DNA of 64,000 nucleotides, from assembly GCA_029207755.1 (NCBI GenBank), contig JARCOQ010000001.1, positions 92,429,637 through 92,493,636 on the forward strand. Reading direction: 5' to 3'. The position numbers were made by a program, and so were the translations under genes. The stretch is from Chamaea fasciata. Taxonomy: Eukaryota > Chordata > Aves > Passeriformes > Sylviidae. Under the pieces are notes generated by a model that worked only from the letters and a program-made list of their open reading frames with translations, searched no databases and had not been told where the DNA came from. Below, in pieces: positions 58,001-64,000 of this stretch; positions within the stretch are counted from its first letter, which is position 1, and each line of letters starts with the position of its first letter.

Positions 58001-58139
58001 CCTCATTTCCTTTGTGTTTAATGCCACCAAATGCAAAGGTGACAGGGTCGAATCTCCAGTGTCAGATACCTCTGTTGCTAGAGGCACTAAAAAACTGAGG
58101 ATCGCAGAATGTGAAGGAGCTTCTTCCTCACAAAACTTG
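55071..58139. other. Single-copy DNA with an A/C-rich block at 56460-56960
   Basis: About 3 kb without a supported gene. In most of the window the + strand is T- and G-rich, but from about 56460 to 56960 it is clearly A- and C-rich (aaaacc, ccaaaa and aacaaa patterns), an inverted skew. I recognise neither a mitochondrial gene nor a repeat in it. A minus-strand segment at 58002-58086 has exon-like edges: acceptor TTTTTTAG at its right, donor GAG/GTAAGTTC at its left, and 27 open codons within (PLATEVSDTGDSTLSP...). No gene is claimed. Confidence 0.45.
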
Positions 58140-58268
58140 CTTATCAGAAGAACGTTCATGGAGATGTTTAAAAGCTGTGTAGATGTGGCACTTAGGGACA
58201 TGGTTTAGGGGTGGACTCTGCGGTTTTAAAGTTCATATCATTTAAACCTAAATGATAGATTCTGTACC
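58140..58268 (+). mobile_element. Short decayed CR1 3' end
   Basis: Contains ttcatggagatgtttaaaagctgtgtagatgtggcac, ttagggacatggtttagggg and a degraded tail (cctaaatgatagattctgt). These are the 3' UTR landmarks seen at 20220-20365 (gaggtatttaaaacatgtatggatgtggcac, gggacatggttt, ccaacctat). The right end is diverged and the left end is uncertain by 20-30 bases. Confidence 0.82.
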
Positions 58269-61200
58269 TCTGGATCCAAATATTCTTAAAACTTCAGGGA
58301 GATGCTGATGGTGCGTACCAGTGTTCACTGGTGGTAGCCTCTAACTTCTGCCTTCCTGCATTCATCTTGTTGGATAAATAATTAGTTAAGATCATGGTTG
58401 GCATACTTGCTGTTACCTTCTCCATGCTGTCATCATTACAGTAAGCTCTGCCTTCACTGCGTGCCTTGTGTCAGTTCAGGATCAGAGCAGAGCTAAACTC
58501 AGGTGACCAAAATGGTAAAATTCTGATGTTCTTTGCCCTTCCCTTCCCTTGGGAAGACTTTGTTTTCAGCTGGAAAATAGCCCTGTGAAGCTTCTCCATT
58601 TAAGTTGCTCCCAGCTCAGTGCTGTAAACCCAAAGTGCTGTTTTTAAGTTGAGAGCAGCACCCTGTTGAGGCTAACCCAGCCTCCTCCTGGGTGGGATGG
58701 GCAGCTGCTGGGAGCAAGGATGGGCAGTGCCAGGGGAATGACCATGGCAGCCTCCTGCATTGGTACTGCCTGGTTTCAGTTGTGGCTGTCTCCAGCAGTT
58801 CATCGCAGGAATCCAGAATTCTTAAGCTTGTTAGCTGTCCTGAGAGAAGGGAACACAAACAAATTGCAGCTGCACAGCATGTTTGGAAAACCATGGAAGA
58901 GGCAACACTTCAGGACTATAATTATTCTTTTTTGTTCCATTTTAATTTTTTTTTTCCAAAACACCTTAAAAATATTGATTTTATGGGTGAGCAAACAGGT
59001 TTGACTGAAATAAGAAGTAATCCATGCTTTTCCACAGTTTTTGAGCTATGAGATTTATGCTTTTGGGTTTGTTGTCTTTGAATAGTTGGACATGGGAATT
59101 GAAATTTTGTTTCTCATTCTTTCTGAAAAAACATTTTCCTTTTATTTCTTATTTCTCAATAGTCTTGAGATTGATAGTTTATTCCAATTTTCTGGTGTAA
59201 TCAGATCATTCTCCTGATTTTAACTACTTTATAACGTTTTGTGAACTATAGATTTCCTTATTTGGCTTTAGAATAGATTATTTTTGTTTGGAGAACACAA
59301 TTCAGGAATAGATCATAAACACAAGGCATTGGTACCAGCATTTCCTACTTAGTCTGTTTAATTGGTGGGGTGAAGCATAATTTTTATGAAATTATCATCT
59401 CTGTCTGTAAAGTTTTATTCTGGCTTTGTTCCATTTATGTTTTCTCATCTGTTGAGTCTGCTGAGCACAGACAAATACAGGCAAGACACAGAGCCTTTAC
59501 TTGCAGTAACTCTGTCAGTGCAGGTCGCTTGCTTATTCTGTATTTATCTGTTCATTTCTCTTAGAGCTCATTAATCTGTCAGCATGACACAATCCTTCCA
59601 ATGAGATTGTGCCAAATGTTACAGTAGCACACCAGCAGAAACCTGCATGCCATTTTTTCCCCCCAGTGAATAAATAAGATCACTTTCCTGTCATGGAGCA
59701 TGCTCAGTGCACTCCAGATTCACCAGTTTTGGTTTTTTAAGAGGAAATAGCATATTCCAGTCCACAATATAGACTGAAAACTGAATTCAGGCTTTACATA
59801 CAGCCTGAACCTCTACCCTTCAGCCCTTTGCTCTTAAACAGAAGGGTAATGGTGGTGAGAGCACGGGATAAGCCTGACGAGGAGGGAGAGCTCAGCACAC
59901 AGGACTCCAGTGGTATTTAAGACTGAGCTTCAGAGCTGCTCAAGAATTACTGCTGCTTATGACTGTTTGGCCTGGCTGACTGTCAGAGCTATTAACTTCA
60001 GAATAACATGTCCTTAAATAAAATGCAGTGGCTAAGGACGAACACAGGAAAGGGGCTTTTTTCCATTTCTTAAAATAATGCCTCATTATCTTAACCTATG
60101 GAAAGAGAAACAGCTTCTTCTTGAAGTATAGTGCTTCCATAATTCTGGGTGATGTAGAAAAATAGCTGTGAATGTGGAGCATTGACGGGAGCCTTGGGAC
60201 CCACTTTTGGCTTCTTGAAGTTTTCAAAGCCTCATAATGCTGCAGACGGAGCTTGCTTTGTGCTGGCCTTTCCAGTCATGTCCCTGGTCTGGATTTCTCC
60301 AGACCATACTAGATTGTTCCTAATTCCAGTGCATGTATTGTTCTTTTGTTCATGTGCTGTTTATTAAAAACAAAATAAAAGAATCCCTCTTCCTGTGCTG
60401 CATAAAATACCATGCTTACCTGTAAGCATCTGGAGCTTCAGAGTCATATGCTGTATTTTTTGTGAGCATACGTTCAGAAATGACTCCTGCAGAGTGTTTT
60501 GATTATTTGTGAATCTCTCCATCTTGCTTTGAAAGCACCCTGGTATCATTTATATGGTCATTTTGGATAGCAGTGACATTTATTAACACGGAATCTGAAT
60601 AACAAGCAATATTTTCTTGCAGTTGAGACAGGTAGATCAAAATGTCCTTTATTAATGTCAGGATTTGCCCCAAAACAAGCAGCTGTTTGACTTCAGCTGA
60701 AAGTGCAAAATGTCTTGGTCACCTCTTTCCTGGCATTGACTGAATTTTTGGACTTCTGCCAGAGAAATGGAGTACAATTTGAATGTATGAAGGAAGACAC
60801 AGAAAAAACCCAACCAACCAACCAAAAAACAGCCTAGCAAAAACAAAGTAGGCTTTTATGAGTCTGATTATTTGCTCTTTATGCTGCCTGTCCTATTCCT
60901 TTTATCTAAGCAATGATTTTGTTAGGTTTATGTTAAAAATACTTTTTTCCCTTTCTCTTTTCCAGTTCTGTGATTCTGTCTGCCTGCTCTGCTGTCTCCC
61001 AGGAGTGCTCTTGTTCCCCTGTGCATTTCTTCCTGTTCTTTCATTAACACCAATTTTCTTTTCCACTTCATTCCTGCTCAGAATTACAATTCATAGCTGT
61101 TTTAAAATCCCTTTTACTTGTTTCTCCTCACCTGCTCTTTCTTACAGTCTTTCTTACAGCTGTGTATTTGTTCTTCTTTCTGTCCTCTGCTTATATTCCT

Positions 61201-64000
61201 TGGTTAGGTACTGTACTCTTCACTGTACTTTTCCAAAATAGCCAACCTGCTGAAAAAACCAAACCCAAAAAAAACACCCAAACCTGGGGCACGTCCTACT
61301 GATCAGGTACTTCAGGTTCTTGAGAAAGTGGGCTGTGCATATGTAGAGTCTTTGACTTCAAACCTGAGTGAATACAGTTATGGAAATTTTTTTTTCTCAG
61401 ACTTCTAAATGCACAAAATCTTAAGCCCCTAGGAATAGTTTAACTGCAAAGAATCAATATATTAGAGTGGTGTCACCTGTGCTGTTAGCTATAGCTGTTA
61501 CTGTGTCAGCATTTCCATTATAAATTTTGGCTTTCAAGGTTTTATAACTTTGCCATTAAAATTCATTGCTGACTGAAACTTGGCATGCAAGGACTAAGCC
61601 TGGAGCAAACTCCCCCTCCCCACCTCGAAAGTAACTTTCAGCCCAGAGGAATGTGATAAAAACCATTAGTCTAATGATTAGACAGGCAGCACTATTGATA
61701 TCTAAAAAATAATTTATTTACTTATGTTTCAGCCTTCATTATGGACATATATATATACACACCAGGTATTTTGGAATAGGAGATGGAACGAACTAATTAA
61801 AAAAATAATTAAGAAAACAAAACACCTCCTTGATAACACTGTCATGGTATCTCTTGGAATGCATTTCAGTAGTTATTTATTTCACAGCTCTACGGCTACA
61901 AAATAAAACTTTTATACATTAAGCCAACTGAACGTGCATCATCATATGCTTTAGAGAAAAATGAAAGAACACTGTTATAGAGATCAGGAGGCTGAATAGA
62001 TCAGGCTGTCGTGTGCAGTACTGCTGAATGCTTTAAACCTGCTTCAGCTGGATAAAGAAGGATGGAGTGTCCCTGGCAGAGCTGCAGGCAGGGGGATCTC
62101 TGCTCTCCCTGAAGAGGTGTTTCCAGCTGGTGACCTCATCTGTCATTGCCAGAGAGATGCCTCATTTCTGGGCAGATGAAGTGGAGACAAGCAGGATCTT
62201 GTTCTTAATGAGGTAATTTAGGTCACCCAGCAACTACCTGATGTGGGGCAAATTTCTTGCGTGGAGTTGCCTGTGGGCAAGTATCTATCCTCACAGACTG
62301 ATGCCAGAACACTCGGTATTATTTGGCACCTTTTCATGTTGTCTTTGCAAGGAAGCCTTAATGGGAAGATCCTTTCCCCCTCCTAAGAGTAAAATAGAAG
62401 GATTCATCCTGCTGCTATGTTTGGGAGTTAAACATGCAGCTGTTCTTGAGTAAACTTCTATCTGTGTGGCTTTTCTTGCATATCTTGGCAACTCTGATGC
62501 CACTTTTGAAGTGAAAAATGCAAACAGCAATAGTGTTGGGAAGGAAAAAGATTTAGGGGAAAAAATGTATTTAGTGACAAAAGCAAGTGCTTTGATTATA
62601 GTAATTTCTCTTTAAAGATATACCACACAATGCTCCATCTTGGACGATTAGTGGGTCAAATATTTGATACCCAGCCCATTTAAAGTTGATTACATATACG
62701 AAGGGATTTCAATGGGTATAGGGAGGAAAACTGACCAGCAGCAGAATTGCCAGTGTTTCCTCTTCAACACTGAATTCTAGTAACTATCATACAGCAAGAA
62801 ATTTGTATTTTGAGTCTGAAGATGACTGAGTTATGAGAATGAACTGTGTCAGAAGTGATTTTGTCAATGATTTGTCGCTTGACCTTTTGGTAGCTTCGTT
62901 TTCTGGTGGAAGGGGGTTTATAGGGTGAAAATCTAGTGCTAACTCTATGAGAAGCCAGCTGTGTGAATGCCAGTCACACAAAGCCAGCAGGGCCAGCCAC
63001 GGAGCCACTTATTCCAGCCTGGCCAGGCTGATGGCAGGGCGGATGGGATGGCTGGTGAGTCACCCAGGCAGCAGGGGACGGATGGGGAGGTTCCCTGCAT
63101 CTGCTCTTGTGTGTCTGAGCCCAGAGGGAATGGTCAGAGGCTTCCCTCCTCCTCTGGGGTGTTTGCCCACACAAGGCTGCTGGTTTTTGTGTGCCTTGGG
63201 CCCTTCTGGCAGGGCAGTGCCGGAGCATGTGTGTGCTGCTGAACTGGTGGTGTGGTGAAGAGGTTTTGGCGGCTGGAATGGCACCAGAGGGGCTTGCCAA
63301 CATTTGTTCAGTAGCAGTCCTTCGGGGACCAGTTATGGATAAACAGCTGGATAAATTGCTGCTTTTTTCTTTTCTTTTTTTTTTTTTTTTTTCTCCTGTC
63401 TCTTAGTGCTGATACTGTAACACACACCCTCAGATTGACCTAGCTAATATTAGAAAAAGATTGGGTAAAGGGATAAGATTTACTAATGCTTTTTGAAATT
63501 AACTGAGACATATTTTTGTAAGGATAGAAATTTCCTTCCTACTTCATATTGTTTACTGTTTTAGAATGGGTGTCTACAATATAACCCAGGTCTTGCCCTT
63601 CTTTCTCCTCCAACACAGCATTTGAAGAGCTTCATTGGCCTCTTTGGGGGATATGTGCATGTGACAGCAGGAGAAAGCAGGTTTGCCAGCAGAATCTCAT
63701 TTTATCACGTGATTTAAATCAGAGGCATTTTCAATAAGAGTTTATAGAGGCTGGCTTGAATCATTATAAATAAAAGAACTGAGATTCTGCTCTGGTAGTA
63801 TAACTTAAAATAATAATGACCACGATTCTTTATTCTTTCCAGCGTCAGAGCAACTGTGCAGCCGCATGGCCAGGCTTCCTGTCTCTTCTGAAGGCTTGTT
63901 CAGGAAATGGCAAAATGCACAAAAAGGGTCTTTGTCATTGAAAAAGTTTGTTATTGTGCAGTTGAAGTACAGCTGTTACATATTTCCTTACTTAAATTTG
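58269..64000. other. Single-copy DNA to the window edge, no gene proven
   Basis: About 5.7 kb. Holds a T run of 18 at 63375-63392 and a short (CCAA)n at about 60810-60827. The 127-codon frame at 60858-61241 is T/C-rich and hydrophobic only because of its composition. G+C content is higher at about 62945-63330, with a donor-like GCTG/GTGAGTCA at 63055. An acceptor-like tctttattctttccag precedes 63841, and the frame behind it, containing ATG in a strong CGCATGGCC context, stays open to the last base of the window. These could be ends of a gene to the right, which the window does not show. Confidence 0.45.

Noticed and set aside
58045..58057. GGGTCGAATCTCC, similar to a tRNA B box
   Set aside because: No A box or cloverleaf can be built around it, and no T-run terminator follows.
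60858..61241. 127-codon hydrophobic, Cys/Ser/Leu-rich frame resembling a membrane protein
   Set aside because: The DNA is strongly T/C-rich, which by itself yields Phe, Leu, Ser and Cys codons. There is no conserved topology or motif.
1..64000. Prokaryotic-type systems (operons, CRISPR, toxin-antitoxin, phage defence)
   Set aside because: No long frames, no ribosome-binding-site spacing, no direct-repeat arrays. CR1 elements and base composition mark this as vertebrate nuclear DNA.

Overview
The window reads as nuclear DNA of a bird. The only interspersed repeats I can recognise are CR1 non-LTR retrotransposons: eight insertions, most of them short 3' ends that finish in the typical avian CR1 tail (tcccttccaac... 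followed by copies of attctatg/attctgtg). There are no Alu, B1, L1 or MIR-like elements. Repeat density is low and the DNA between elements is A+T-rich with few CpGs. Turtles and crocodilians also carry CR1, so bird is likely but not proven. No bacterial-type gene, operon, CRISPR array, prophage, rRNA or tRNA is present.

Layout. 1-1034 single-copy DNA; 1035-1527 CR1(+); 1528-6444 single-copy; 6445-7086 CR1(+); 7087-13084 single-copy with a perfect 10-bp hairpin at 11684; 13085-14110 an old internal CR1 piece (endonuclease and linker part of ORF2, no 3' end); 14111-19389 single-copy with a large T-rich tract at 18485; 19390-20365 CR1(+) with a decayed reverse-transcriptase motif; 20366-32737 single-copy with a 12-bp-stem hairpin (22503), a CpG-richer islet (26050-26380) and a C-tract able to form a quadruplex on the minus strand (31951); 32738-33443 CR1(+), carrying the longest reading frame I can identify; 33444-51652 single-copy with several exon-like segments, an 11-bp x 4 tandem repeat (42672) and a CpG-dense islet (50390); 51653 a 43-nt T run; 51776-51910 CR1(-); 54361-55070 a CR1 insertion whose 5' part is inverted; 58140-58268 CR1(+); 58269-64000 single-copy.

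No protein-coding gene can be called with confidence. Reading frames above 60 codons are short, do not resemble families I know, and are what A+T-rich vertebrate DNA gives by chance; the exceptions are CR1 ORF2 fragments. By eye the + strand has more T than A and more G than C over most of the window, a pattern typical of the sense strand of long introns. Together with a few good splice-site pairs on the + strand (17068-17157, 34407-34443, 41955-42040, acceptor at 43980) this suggests, as inference only, that much of the window is intronic or belongs to a rarely spliced non-coding transcript on the + strand.

I found no new biological system. The clearest structural result is the CR1 at 54361-55070: the left edge of its inverted part and the start of its sense part are neighbours in the CR1 consensus, as twin priming predicts. 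Other items worth checking are the CpG-dense islet at 50390-50650, the A/C-rich block near 56460-56960 where the strand skew flips, and the exon candidates.
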